NCBI GenBank assembly: GCA_033557465.1
Contig: CM066032.1
Location: forward strand, 60,672,955-60,736,954
Direction: 5' to 3'
DNA length: 64,000 bases
Source of the DNA: Ichthyophis bannanicus
Lineage: Eukaryota > Chordata > Amphibia > Gymnophiona > Ichthyophiidae
The translations under genes were made by a program, and so were the position numbers. Below, in pieces: positions 9,680 through 20,266 of the stretch (positions are counted from its first letter, which is position 1; each line of letters opens with the position of its first letter). The notes under the pieces are model-generated. The model did not search any database. It saw only the letters and a list, made by a program, of their open reading frames with translations, and was not told the DNA's origin.

Positions 9680-12565
9680 AGATAAGAGTGTATGATAGGG
9701 AAATGGATTTGGACATTGTGGCCATTACAGAAACATGGCTAAATGAATCGCATGATTGGGATATAGTCATACCTGGCTATAATTTATTCAGAAGAGAAAG
9801 AGAAAACGGAAGAGGAGGAGGAGTAGCCTTGTATGTCAAAAGCAATATTAAAGCTACTGAAATGCAGGGGACATGGGAAAAGAAGAAGCGCTCTGGATTG
9901 TGTTGGAAAGAGGAGATGGCACTGTCATCCATACTGGTGTAGTCTACTGACCTCCAACACAAATTGAAGAGATAGATAACGAATTGATTATAGATATTGC
10001 CAAGATAGCCACAAAGGGGGAAGCGATCATATTGGGTGACTTTAATCTACCTGATGTGGATTGGATTACTCCTTCTGCAAATCTGGAAAGAAGCAAAAAA
10101 AATTGTGGATGCTCTCCAAGATGTGTTACTTAGACAAATGGTGATGGAACCAACCAGGGAAAGCTCAACGCTGGATTTAGTGCTCACCAACGGCGATAGT
10201 GTGTCGAATGTCTGCGTGAGTGCCCCTGTGAGCAGCAGCGATCATCACATGGTGTAGTTTGAGATAAAAGCCATGGTACAGGCCAATCATAGCAGGCTCA
10301 AAGTCCTAAACTTTAAAAACACCAACTTCAATAAAATGGCCGAGTACCTAAAGGAGGAGCTGACAGGGTGGAAGGAGATAAGGGAAGTGGAATTGCAATG
10401 GGCTAAACTAAAGGTGGCAATAAAAGGAGCAACAGATAAATATGTAACAAAAGTAAACAAAAACAAGAGAAGAAAGCCTATTTGGTTTTCCAAAGAAGTG
10501 GCTTCTCAAAGGCAAAAAACACAGCTTTCGCAAAATTCAAAAGCTCGCAAACAGAGGAATACAGAAATGAATACAGGATCAAACTCAAAGAAACAGAAAT
10601 AAGGATAGCAAAATCAAAGGCAGAGGAAAAGATTGCTAAAGATGTGAAGTGTGGTGACAAAACCTTCTTCAGGTATATTCGGGAAAGGAAGAAGATCAGA
10701 GGTGGAATTGCAGGACTCAGAAGTGCTGTGAACGGACTCGTGGAAAATGACATTGAAAAAGCGAAATTGTTAAACAAATACTTCTGCTGTTTTTACTAAA
10801 GAAAATCCTGGAGAAGGGCCACCTGTGACTCCCAAATATAAAAATGGGAATGAAGTAGATGCCACACCATTCACAGAAGATGAGGTGTTAGAACAACTTG
10901 CAAAACTAAAAGTGGACAAGGCCACGGGACTGGATGGGATACATCCCAGGATACTGAAAGAGCTCAGGGAGGTTCTTGCAGGGCCGTTAAAGGATGTTTT
11001 CAACAGATCTTTGGAAACAGGAGAGGTTCCTCAGGACTGGAGAATGGCTGATGTCGTACCTCTACACAAAAGTGGTGACAGGGGAGAAGTGTCAAACTAC
11101 AGGCCTGTGAGCCTTACCTTGGTGGCGGGAAAAGTCATGGAGGCGCTCCTGAAAGAGCGAATGAACTTTCTCAAAACCAACAAGTTGCAAGACCCGAGGC
11201 AAAATGGTTTTACCGAAGGACGATCTTGCCAAACAAATCTGATTGAGTTCTTTGACTGGGTGACCAGGGAGCATGCGATGGATGTCATCTACCTGGATTT
11301 CAGCAAAGCCTTTACTACTGTTCCTCATAGGAGGCTTATCAATAAACTCAGTAGCTTGGGGATGGATCCTAAGATGGTAAATTGGATTAGAAATTGGTTG
11401 ACTGACAGACGACAGAGGGTTATGGTAAATGGAGCTCACTCGGATGAAGGGAAGGTGATTAGTGGGGTGCCCCAGGGGTCGGTCATGGGCCCAGCACTGT
11501 TCAATGTATTTGTGAGTGATATTGCTGAAGGACTGAATGGAAAAGTCTGTCTTTTTGCAGATGACACAAAAATTTGCAACAGAGTAGACTCCCCCGAGGG
11601 CGTGGTTAACATGAGGAAAGATCTACAAAAGCGGGAAGAATTGTCTAATGCTTGGCAATTAAGATTTAATGTAAAGAATTGCAGATTCATGCACTTGGGT
11701 AGCAGAAATCCAAGGGAAATGTACACGATAGGGGGCGAGAGGTTGGTGTGCACAGATCAGGAGAAAGACCTTGGTGTGATTATTTCTGAAGATCTTAAGG
11801 TGGCAAAACAGTGCGACAAGGCAGTGGCAAAAGCCAGGAGGATGTTGGGCTCCATACAAAGAGGAATCACCCGCAGAAAGGAAGAGGTACTTATGTCACT
11901 GTACAAGTCACTGGTGAGGCCTCACTTGGAATACTGTTTAAAGTTTTGGAGACCGTATCTTGCAAAGGATGTAAAAAGACTGGAAGCTGTTCAGAGGAAG
12001 GCGACCAAAATGATTTGGATCCTGCGCCAGAAGCCTTATGAGAAGAGACTTGAAGACCTAAACATGTACACTTTGGAGGAGAGGAGGGACAGGGGAGATA
12101 TGATTCAGACCTTTAAATACTTAAAGGAATATAATGAACAAACAAACCTCTTCCAAAGACGGGGAAGCTGTAAAACTAGAGGGCAGAACAGGAAGCTGCA
12201 AGGTGGTAAATTGAAAGGCAATGTCAGGAAATACTTTTTCATGGAAAGGGTGGTGGATGTTTGGAATGCCCTCCCGATGGAAGTGGTGGGGGCAAACACG
12301 GTGACGGAATTCAAAATGGCATGGGACAGACACAGTGGATCCCTTTACAGCAACAGGATAAAATCAAAATAAACTGAACCATCTAATTTCTCAACAAATA
12401 GGGGTGTCCTGCATGGAGTGGTGGGTTCACCCCTAAACAGGGACATGGGGAGGGGTGGCCTGCACGGAGCGGCAGGTGCACCTACTCTTGCCATCGTGCT
12501 GGGCAGACTAGATGGACCATGCTGGTCTTTATCTGCCGTCATTTACTATGTTACTATGTTACTAT
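9680..12565 (+). mobile_element. CR1-D LINE, copy 1, nearly complete ORF2
   Basis: A plus-strand CR1-clade element starts inside the endonuclease (VAITETWLNES, whose Glu is the catalytic Glu of the APE fold) and runs through the RT to a 3' UTR that ends in repeats of TTACTATG. The endonuclease half is broken: frames 9,688-9,942, 10,036-10,257 (SSDHHMV, the conserved SDH box), 10,273-10,602 and 10,482-10,799 replace one another. The RT half is open from 10,825 to 12,372. The 5' end, ORF1 and the first part of the endonuclease are missing. This is the longest CR1-D copy here and is closely related to the one at 15,334. Confidence 0.93.
10825..12372 (+). CDS. CR1-D reverse transcriptase, uninterrupted 515-codon segment of ORF2
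   Basis: This segment would copy the element's RNA into DNA at a nicked target. It shows the CR1 RT blocks in order: LDGIHPRILKEL near residue 37, NYRPVSLTLVAGKVMEALLK near residue 94, motif A VIYLDFSKAF (the usual Asp after the Phe is Thr, giving FTTVPH) near residue 155, motif B ISGVPQGSVMGP near residue 213 and motif C LFADDTKI near residue 243. The C-terminal half carries the CR1-typical [35 protein letters not shown] and FKMAWDRH blocks. The ATG chosen is only the first in the open segment. The true ORF2 starts upstream of the frameshifts, so this is a piece of a larger dead polyprotein. Confidence 0.85.
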   Translation: MTPKYKNGNEVDATPFTEDEVLEQLAKLKVDKATGLDGIHPRILKELREVLAGPLKDVFNRSLETGEVPQDWRMADVVPLHKSGDRGEVSNYRPVSLTLVAGKVMEALLKERMNFLKTNKLQDPRQNGFTEGRSCQTNLIEFFDWVTREHAMDVIYLDFSKAFTTVPHRRLINKLSSLGMDPKMVNWIRNWLTDRRQRVMVNGAHSDEGKVISGVPQGSVMGPALFNVFVSDIAEGLNGKVCLFADDTKICNRVDSPEGVVNMRKDLQKREELSNAWQLRFNVKNCRFMHLGSRNPREMYTIGGERLVCTDQEKDLGVIISEDLKVAKQCDKAVAKARRMLGSIQRGITRRKEEVLMSLYKSLVRPHLEYCLKFWRPYLAKDVKRLEAVQRKATKMIWILRQKPYEKRLEDLNMYTLEERRDRGDMIQTFKYLKEYNEQTNLFQRRGSCKTRGQNRKLQGGKLKGNVRKYFFMERVVDVWNALPMEVVGANTVTEFKMAWDRHSGSLYSNRIKSK

Positions 12566-13009
12566 GATAGATCAGTGAAGAAGTGGGAGAGACCCCAGTA
12601 TTCATTTGTTGTGAACAGGTCCCTAGGGCAAGACTTGCCCTGCAATCGGTAGACAAGGGCTACAGATATATCTGGGCTGTAAAAATCCAAGAGTACGATG
12701 CATGGCGGGGGGGTTGAGGGGGAGAAGCTGATATGCTCCAACCAGGAAAGAGTTTGATGTGCAACGGCCTGGAAATCTCAAGCTAACAAAATGGTACAAG
12801 AGTCAGAGGAATGCTGAGGAGGTATAACCCCAGGGAGAGGAATAACCAGTTAAAAAGAAGGAAGAGATCACACCTCTGTCAGGGTCATTGGCGAGACCTC
12901 ATTTGGAGTTTGGTGGCCAATTCCAGAAAGTACATATGACATGGACCTTGGTGGTTCGTAAATTTTCCATCTTTTTAGACATCTTTAACCTTTTATTCGA
13001 ATCTTCTAT
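12566..13009. other. anonymous DNA with a trace of CR1
   Basis: Mostly unrecognised. Around 12,888-12,935 the plus strand reads ARPHLEFGGQFQ, a decayed match to the CR1 block [11 protein letters not shown], so an old CR1 fragment is possible. Nothing else is supported. Confidence 0.4.
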
Positions 13010-13125
13010 GTTACTATTTCTATTAATCATATTTATAGCGCTACAAGACATATGCAGTGCTGTACAAGAAATATAGGAGACAGGCCCTGCTCATTAGAGC
13101 TTACAATCTAATCAAGACAGACAGT
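13010..13125 (+). repeat. L2-type 3' tail fragment
   Basis: The stretch from 'ttctattaatcatatttata' through 'agagcttacaatctaatcaa' matches the tails at 5,425-5,490 and 3,580-3,650. I interpret it as the 3' UTR end of an L2-like LINE or a SINE that shares that end. Confidence 0.55.
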
Positions 13126-14532
13126 ACATTACAGGAGAAACAAGGGATTCAAATAGAGAAAGGAGATACTTTGTTTCCTTAACTCTATGTAGAGTGAGTT
13201 AATATGGCCATGTGAAGACACAACTCACGCCTTGTCTGGAAGGGATAAATATCACTGCCGTTCATACTACAGGTAACCAAATCACTACTGTGTTAAAAAT
13301 AATCCACCTCTCTGTTTTACTGTAAAGGAAGCTGCTCGCGCTGGGCTTTGGCTCCAAGCCCACTTTCCTAATCAGCACTCTTAACCATGAGTCTATTGCA
13401 GTGGGAATGTTGCCTCATCTGGCCTGTTTCACCCTTTATCTCTCGTTATCGTCTCCACTTCTACTCAATAGACCAAGTTACAGACAAAGAACACTGAAAA
13501 GCCTTCACTGTGTTGCTTTGTTTGAGCACCATAAAGTTCATGCCAATAACGGCAATGGCCAGAATCCTAAAATTACACTAGATAAGGACTTCTGGGAAAT
13601 AGTGACACTTGGGAACTTTAACTACGTCTTATGCCCATAATTAAACCAAGTGCAAAAAGTCCATTAGATGATAACAGTTCAGTTAATGATCAGAATTTAA
13701 ATACAATACGGATATTCAGAACCTCTATCCAGGTAGTGGCTTTCTTCCGACTGCTCTCAGGGTAACTTCAGGACAGCAGACAAGCGATCCAGACAGTGAC
13801 CTGAACATCACTGCTCTCCAGAAAACGTCCAAGTCTGCTCACGTAATGAATCGATGGTGCCAGGATAGGACAGTGCTGCCGAAAACCGCCAATTAGCAGA
13901 TGCTGCAGTCCAGATAAGTCAGGCAGAATATCATTAAGGAAGTTCAATTCAAAGCCCTGATTCTCTTCCTTCATCCTGGAAGTAGCATCTCCGTAAGATC
14001 ATGTCCTAAAGCTTATCTAAGCCCTTCACTGGAGAACAGTGTGGGCCTAGATTAATCACAGCCACGGGCTTGGGGACGGGGGACAGGACTAGGGAAAAGA
14101 AGCAAAGATTTGAGAATCTTTATTGCCCCGTGGTTCAGTGGCCATACGTTCCACACTCAAAAATCAGAGCAGACATCATGGGTCTGTAAGAGATTACGCC
14201 AGTAACACAGCTCGGATTGGTATCTTCCTCTCAGACGCGCAGATGATTGCTTACTTCCACTTTTAAGTTTGCAGGACTACACCCTTTTACACAATCACAA
14301 TAAAAAGGGAACTTGCAACCTGTGTTACTGTTAGGCACCTGAAGAAAATGAGCCTTGCGGTCATAAAAATGCAGTCAAATAACATACCAATACTTGTCAG
14401 TGCAGGGCTCAGCACGGCACAAGTTACAACATGGCAACTCCTGACCTCTTTCCTCCGCTGTCATGATGCAGTATCTGCCTTCCCCGAGGACACAACAAGC
14501 AATGGATTCACTGACAGAGAAAGACTGTGCAG
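13126..14532. other. anonymous DNA, no supported gene
   Basis: Short open frames only. No conserved motif, repeat terminus or RNA fold was recognised by reading. Confidence 0.5.
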
Positions 14533-14728
14533 AGGTTTCCAACTCCAGTCCTGGAGGGCCAAACACCATTCAGGTTTTCAGGTTGTCCCTAATGAATATG
14601 CACGAGATACATTTGAATACAATAGGGGCAGTGCATTCAAATGCATCTCATGCATATTTATTAGGGACAGCCTCAAAAACCTGAATGGTGTTTGGCCCTC
14701 CAGGACTGGAGTTGGGAACCTCTGGTGT
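14533..14728. mobile_element. palindromic foldback repeat (hAT-like MITE), complete copy
   Basis: The two halves are inverted copies: 'ccaactccagtcctggaggg' at the left reappears reverse-complemented at the right ('ccctccaggactggagttgg'), and 'tccctaatgaatatgcacga' mirrors the block before 14,670. The whole unit is about 195 bp and non-coding. The terminal GG..CCAACTC-type ends resemble non-autonomous hAT elements, but an 8-bp target duplication is not obvious, so the superfamily is inference. Related copies or pieces lie at 14,765, 30,332, 47,328 and 58,685. Confidence 0.7.
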
Positions 14729-14764
14729 AGAGTAAAACAATGCAAAAAACCTGTGCTAGATCCC

Positions 14765-14915
14765 AATGCAGGGGTGGCCAACTCTGGTCCAGGTGCACCA
14801 CAATCCAGCCTGGTTTTCAGGATGTCCCTAATGAATATTCATGGTGTATATTTGCACCCACTACCTCCCATTGTATGCAAATATATCTCATGAATATTCA
14901 TTATAGAAAAAAATC
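14765..14915. mobile_element. palindromic foldback repeat, second copy, right end missing
   Basis: Begins with 'caggggtggccaactctggt' and contains 'ttcaggatgtccctaatgaa', then the inverted half 'atctcatgaatattcatta'. It stops before the mirrored terminus, so it is truncated. It lies only 36 bp from the complete copy. Confidence 0.6.
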
Positions 14916-15229
14916 AGCCACTCTGAGAGTCACACAATCATATCATACAAAACACTCCCAGATTGAAGAAAGCTTTTTAAAGCATTAGTATGTTTAGGAA
15001 AACATACTAATCAAGGTGAGACATTCACATAGAAAAGTGATCAATCATTCAAACGCTTTGAATTAGGGAGAAAAATGCCTCAGGACAATGTCTCATCCAC
15101 TATGCGGCAACAATTGGCCATAGGGGAATAGAAAGCTCAACCTCATAGGCTGTAAAGAAAACTTCCCATTGAATATATTATTTTTAAATCTTTAAATACC
15201 ACAAATTTATATATATATCCAACTATCAC
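14916..15229. other. anonymous AT-rich DNA
   Basis: No gene or repeat terminus recognised. A short (AT)n run lies near 15,210. Confidence 0.5.
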
Positions 15230-15333
15230 TGGGTATTAAATAGCATCCTTAAACAATACCCTACATGCCCCGTTAGACTCCCATCAACATGGCTTCAAGC
15301 CACAGCACAATGTGGAGACCCTGCTTACATTCA
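15230..15333 (+). mobile_element. L2-like LINE, left part of a copy split by CR1-D
   Basis: The last 45 or so bases read QHGFKPQHNVETLLT, the L2/CR1-superfamily RT block Q-x-G-F-x-P. The following residues (SLFDNLLKGLDN) are found at 17,043 on the far side of the CR1-D insertion, in the same orientation. The two pieces therefore belong to one L2-like element. Confidence 0.75.
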
Positions 15334-17042
15334 CAGCAGATGATGAGTTAGAACAACTTGCAAAACTAAAAGTGGACAAGGCCATGGGACTGGATGGGAT
15401 ACATCCCAGGATACTGAAAGAGCTCAGAGAGGTTCTTGCAGGGCCGTTAAAGGATGTTTTCAACAGATCCTTGGAGACAGGAGAAGTTCCTCAGGACTGG
15501 AGAATGGCTGATGTCGTACCTCTACACAAAAGTGGTGACAGGGAAGAAGTGTCAAACTACAGGCCCGTGAGTCTTACTTCGGTGGCGGGAAAAGTAATGG
15601 AGGCGCTCCTGAAATAGCGAATAGTGAACTTTCTCAAAACCAACAGGTTGCAAGATCCGAGGGAACATGGTTTTACCGAAGGACGGGCTTGCCAAACAAA
15701 TCTGATTGAGTTCTTTGACTGGATGACCAGAGAACTAGATCAGGGGCATGCAATGGATGTCATCTACCTGGATTTCAGCAAAGCCTTTGATACTGTCCCT
15801 CATAGGAGGCTTATCAATAAACTCAGTAGTTTGGGGATGGATCCCAAGGTGGTAAACTGGATCAGAAATTGGTTGACTGATAGACAACAGAAGGTGATGG
15901 TACATGGAGCTCACTCAGATGAAAGGAAGGTGATTAGTGGGGTGCCCCAGGGTTCAGTCCTGGGCCCAGCACTGTTCAATGTATTTGTGAGTGATATTGC
16001 TGAAAGACTGAATGGATAGGTCTGTCTTTTTGCAGATGACACAAAAATTTGCAACAGAGTGGACCCCCCCCCCCCCCCGAGGGAGTGCTTAACATGAGAA
16101 AAGATCTACAAAAGTTGGAAGAATGGTCTAATGCTTGGCAATTAAGATTTAATGCAAAGAAGTGCAGTGTCATGCACTTGGGTAGCAGAAATCCAAGGGA
16201 AATGTACGCGATAGGGGGTGAGAGGTTGGTGTGCACGGAACAGGAGAAAGACCTTGGTGTGATTATTTCTGTAGATCTCAAGCTGGCAAAACAGTGCGAC
16301 AAGGCGGTAGCAAAAGCCAGAGGATGTTGGGCTGCATACAAAGAGGAATTACCAGCAAAAAGGAAGAGGTACTAATGCCACTGTATAAGTCACTGGTGAG
16401 GCCACACTTGGATTACTATGTTCAGTTTTGGAGACCGTATCTTGCAAAGGATGTAAAAAGAATGGAAACTGTGCAGAGGAAGACGACCAAAATTATTTGG
16501 AGCCTGCGTCAGAAGCCTTATAAGAAGAGACTTGAAGACCTAAATATGTACACTTTGGAGGAGAGGAGGGATAGGGTAGATATGATTCAGACCTTTAAAT
16601 ACTTAAAGAGAAATAATGAACAAACAAACCTCTTCCAAAGACGGGGAAGCTGTAAAACTAGAGGGCATAACATGAAGCTGCAAGGTGGTAAATTGAAAGG
16701 CAATGTCAGGAAATACTTTTTCACTGAAAGAGTGGTGGATGCTTGGAATGCCCTCCCGATGGAAGTGGTGGGGGCAAACACAGTGACGGAGTTCAAAGTG
16801 GCAAGGGACAGACACAGTGGATCCCTTTACAGCAACAGAATAAAATCAAAATAAACCGAACCCTCTAATTTCTCAACAAATAGGGGTGTCCTACATGGAG
16901 CAGTGGGTTTACCCCTAAACAAAGACATGGGGAGGGGTGGCCTGCACAGAGCGGCAGGTGCACCTACTCTTGCCATCTTACTGGGCAGACTAGATGGAAC
17001 ATACTGGTCTTTATCTGCCGTCATTTACTATGTTACTATGTT
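15334..17042 (+). mobile_element. CR1-D LINE, copy 2, 5'-truncated, inserted in L2-like LINE
   Basis: Very similar to 10,890-12,560 over its whole length. RT coding runs 15,338-15,617, 15,624-16,019, 16,049-16,375 and 16,231-16,854 in changing frames. Breaks include a stop after EALLK (15,615), a stop at 16,017, a C-run at about 16,066-16,078 and a lost base near 16,320. Motif A here is intact (VIYLDFSKAFDTVPH), unlike copy 1. Motif B is SGVPQGSVLGP, and motif C falls at the frame break near 16,030. The 3' end is a TTACTATG-type repeat at 17,027-17,042, followed directly by L2 coding sequence. The flanking 'ttacat' on both sides is compatible with a short target duplication. Confidence 0.92.
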
Positions 17043-18400
17043 ACATCACTCTTCGACAACCTTCTGAAGGGCTTAGACAACATAAGAAACGGATTCATGC
17101 TAGTTTTCATAGACATCTCTGCGGCTTTCGACATGGTGTCCCACTCCATAATGCTAAACCGCCTAAGGGAGATCGGGCTGCGCAACAGTACTATGAAATG
17201 GTTCAACCTCCTACCTGAGCAATAAAACACAGCAAGTCAAATGTGACCAAAGGAAATCAACACAGTTCACCATCACCCAGGGGATACCCCAAGGATCAGC
17301 TCTATCATCCATCCTATTCAATATGTACATCCAACCCATTTGTAACAATATCCAATGCCACGGAATGCATTATCACCTATATGCCGACGACATCATGCTG
17401 TATGCCCAATAGACACACTGGCACCTGATACGACCCATATGACTCAGTGCCTTGAACAACTGGCTTGCTGACAATAACCTGAAAATTAATTTTGACAAAA
17501 TGGAGGCAATGTTCATTTCCAGGAACCCAACTTTCAACCCACCTCAAGTCATCAGTGTCCTAAACAAAACAATATCAACAAGGGATGAAGTGAAATACCT
17601 AGGCATCATCCTGGACAAGAATCTGAACCTGCAATCACATATAAACAAAACCGCAGTGAAGGCAAACCACCATTTAAAGATCATCAGGAGGCTCCGACCA
17701 ATCCTCAATCAGGACAATTTCCGCACCATGTGTCAGGCGGTAATCACCCCAATAATGGACTACGGAAACTCATTATATCAAGGTCTGCCCAAGAAATCCA
17801 CCCACCCACTTCAAGTGGTGCAAAACACTGCAGCACGCATCATCACGGGCACAGCAAAACACGAACACATCACACCTGTACTGCAGCAACTGCACTGGCT
17901 ACCGATAATTGCACGGGCAAGATTCAAAACAACTATAAACATATTCAAAATCATACATCAATGCTCAGCAAATTTCCTGCACAACACATTAACCAGAGAT
18001 ACAACCAGCAGACCTAGGCGAGCTAGCGGCAATAACAGACTCCGCACACCCACGGGATACCAGAAGACAAAACAGGCTACCTCCAACAGAGCTATCTCAC
18101 TCTTGGTGCCAGCTCTTTGGAACTCCCTCCCGGATGAACTAAGAGCCCTAAATGACATAAAGGACTTCCACAAATCCCTCAAAACCCTCCTGTTCACAGA
18201 ATACTATGAACAAGTAGAATAGAGAACCTACACCCCACCGACACGCCTAAAGAAGAACTAGGAACCAATTGACTAAAGTCTATTTGTACATCTTGTCGCT
18301 CCTCCCCTCTCGTTCAATGTAGACCCACTAATGTTTTGGCAACCACTTGATTGAAGGATAAAGTGGTATACAAAACTAGTTAAATAAAATAAAAATAAAT
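17043..18400 (+). mobile_element. L2-like LINE, right part of the split copy
   Basis: Continues the L2-like RT interrupted at 15,333: ISAAFDMVSH (motif A, about 17,120), QGIPQGSALSSILFNMYI (motif B, about 17,280), LYADDIMLYA (motif C, about 17,380), then an open C-terminal segment. The 3' UTR ends near 18,395 in an A/T-rich 'aaataaaataaaaataaata' tail preceded by 'aagtggtatacaaaactag', a standard L2-type end. A stop near 17,220 and another after motif C break the frame. Confidence 0.88.
17452..18222 (+). CDS. L2-like LINE ORF2, C-terminal 256-codon open segment
   Basis: Covers the region after the RT catalytic box to the end of ORF2: LADNNLKINFDKMEAMFI (RT motif D region), VKYLGIILD (motif E region), then the thumb and C-terminus with TPIMDYGNSLYQGLP, LQVVQNTAARIITG, LQQLHWLPIIARARFKTTINIF, LVPALWNSLPDELR and FHKSLKTLLF. 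These blocks are the signature of L2/Rex-like LINEs. No endonuclease or catalytic box lies inside this segment. The methionine is internal, not a real start. Confidence 0.85.
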   Translation: MNNWLADNNLKINFDKMEAMFISRNPTFNPPQVISVLNKTISTRDEVKYLGIILDKNLNLQSHINKTAVKANHHLKIIRRLRPILNQDNFRTMCQAVITPIMDYGNSLYQGLPKKSTHPLQVVQNTAARIITGTAKHEHITPVLQQLHWLPIIARARFKTTINIFKIIHQCSANFLHNTLTRDTTSRPRRASGNNRLRTPTGYQKTKQATSNRAISLLVPALWNSLPDELRALNDIKDFHKSLKTLLFTEYYEQVE

Positions 18401-18679
18401 ACCCAATTTTTATACAATATAGAGTAAATACTAAATATTAGAATTTAATAAAGTGCAGCTTAGTATAATATAATGTAATACAATAGTAGCACAGCTAAAG
18501 AAGGAATCACCAATTATCCGATGAAACGAAGAACCTGCAAGTCAAACAATCAGGGTGAGCAGGATATCAAGACGTTTTCTCCCGCAGCACCCAAACCGTT
18601 TATTTATCTGAACATGGAACGGTGAACATTCTTCCACACCGATGCCACAATATAACATCAGGTCTCCTTTTGCAACTTA
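18401..18679. other. anonymous AT-rich DNA
   Basis: Short stretch between the L2-like tail and the hairpin repeat. Nothing recognised. Confidence 0.5.
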
Positions 18680-18807
18680 GGGGCTTGTTTACAAAGCCGC
18701 GGTAGCGGTTCGCGATCGTTATCGGAGCCGCGGCCCCATTGAAATCAATGGGGCTGCGGCTCCGATAAAGATCGAGAACCGCTACCGCGGCTTTGTAAAC
18801 AAGCCCC
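18680..18807. mobile_element. 128-bp near-perfect hairpin MITE flanked by TTA
   Basis: The left arm starts 'ggggcttgtttacaaagccg' and the right arm ends with its reverse complement. The arms are about 60 bp each with only a few mismatches, meeting at 'cattgaaatcaatg'. TTA stands on both sides (18,677-18,679 and 18,808-18,810), consistent with the 3-bp target duplication of PIF/Harbinger-type elements, though a TA duplication cannot be excluded. No coding capacity. CpG-rich arms suggest it is fairly young. Confidence 0.75.
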
Positions 18808-18839
18808 TTAGTCACAGCTCAATTCTATTTTCCATGAAA

Positions 18840-19008
18840 TTGAATACATCTAAATACAACTCATTCTGCTTGAGCTCTGTTACTATTGTATCACATTATG
18901 CTGAGGATGTCAACACACACACTTTACCTGATTGCTTGCTGTGATACCACCTTGATTATTAAGATAAGGCGGTTTAGAAATACTGTTAAATAAATAAATA
19001 AAATAAAT
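18840..19008 (+). repeat. L2-type 3' tail
   Basis: Ends in 'aagataaggcggtttagaaa' followed by AAATAAATAAATA-type repeats, the same layout as the tails at 18,360-18,400 and 24,560-24,625. No coding remnant is visible before it. Confidence 0.6.
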
Positions 19009-19009
19009 A

Positions 19010-19275
19010 AAGTCAGGAGGATACTAGGCTGCATAAAGAAGGGCATAACCGACCCAAAGGAGGAGGTGATAATATTCCTGGACAGGTCTCACTTAGAGTA
19101 CTGTGTTCAGGTTTAAAGGCTATATCTCACTAAGGATTTGAAAACACTTGAATAGGTTCGGTAGAGAGCAACCAAAATGTTATAGAGTTTGCGCCAGAAA
19201 CCGTATGTGAACAGACTTGAAGACCTATATTATACCTTAGAAGAAGGAAGGGAAAGGGGAGATATGATACAGTTG
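19010..19275 (+). mobile_element. CR1-D-like fragment, strongly decayed
   Basis: Reading across stops gives RRILGCIKKGIT, SHLEYCVQV, RATKML and LRQKPYVNRLEDL followed by RGDMIQ, matching residues of the CR1-D RT C-terminal half. Several stops and a small deletion show it is an old copy. Confidence 0.75.
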
Positions 19276-19489
19276 CAGGGCTGGCCCTTCCACTTCGCAG
19301 ACTAGGTGTCCACCTAGGTCAGCACACTTTGTGGGCAGCAACACATCCCTGACCTAAATGGCAAAACAGAGGCAGAGAAGCAGTGGCAGTCATCCTACCT
19401 CCACTGGAAACGGAGCCAGACCTCAGCCTGTACAGTGCAGCATAGTGGCAAGCCTTTGAGCATTCAAGGCCTGTGGGTTCCAGCCCCCT

Positions 19490-20002
19490 TTATCTATCTT
19501 TATTTATCACTTAATATACAGCCCACACGCAAGTATCAGAGCGGTGTACAATGTAAAGTCAAAGGCTGCGAAAGAAGGAAACAGAACACCAGTGGTCAGA
19601 CAGGAACGAGATAGAACAGGAAGAGCAAGAACAGGACTGTCCTGAAGAGGGAAGGGAGTAACAACACAAGAGCATCACGGGGGGACAGGGAGGAGGGGGA
19701 GGGTGGTGGGGTTAGGTCAAAGGCAGTATGAAAGAGATGAGTCTTTCATTGGGCTTTGAAATTGGTGAAAGAAGGTTCTAGGAGGAGGGCTAACGGGAGT
19801 GAGTTCCAGAGTCTAGGGCCGAGGAAGAAGGCGGCTGAGGACCGGGTGGACTCCAGGTGGACCTGAAAAGGGGAGGGAAGGGACATGTGGTTGGTGTGTA
19901 TAGACCTGAGAGATTGCTGAGGGGTGTGAAGGTGAACCAGATTGGAGAGGTATTGAGGCACACCAGTATGTATTGCTCTATGCCTGAAGAACAAACGAGT
20001 CA
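19490..20002 (-). mobile_element. L2-like LINE, 3' end fragment
   Basis: The minus strand shows LTRLFFRHRAIHTGVPQYLSNL and then LGPRLWNSLPLALLLEPSFTNFKAQ, the L2-type C-terminus (LWNSLP box, then F-x-x-F-K). The 3' UTR extends to about 19,490, where a 'tttatctatctttatttatc' stretch marks the tail. Only about 90 codons plus the UTR remain. Confidence 0.75.
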
Positions 20003-20073
20003 GCACTAGAGGAGATCAAACCTAAGCTTTCTTTAGAAGCTCAGATGACAAGATCTTGACTTTCATATTATGG
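20003..20073 (+). mobile_element. short RTE fragment
   Basis: 'actagaggagatcaaaccta' and the following 50 bases match the RTE C-terminal coding region at 62,617-62,690 on the same strand. It abuts the L2-like fragment directly. Confidence 0.75.
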
Positions 20074-20266
20074 TGCATATACGACATTGATTCACATGTG
20101 GTATCCCATTTCAAAATATAGATCCAACCCTTATGACTAAATTCTTTGATATTATTTTGCATATTTGACAATGACCACACTCTTGGTGTCCATTCTTTAG
20201 CCCTTCAAGCTCTGGGAATTTATATAGTAATGCTGGACTTATCAATTCCTTTAAAATTGTGGGCAG

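Noticed and set aside
14348..14893. 181-codon frame
   Set aside because: Most of it is the palindromic repeat read through; the apparent internal duplication is the repeat's own structure.
16049..16375. Separate small gene between CR1-D frames
   Set aside because: It is the CR1-D RT after a frameshift in a C-run, not an independent gene.
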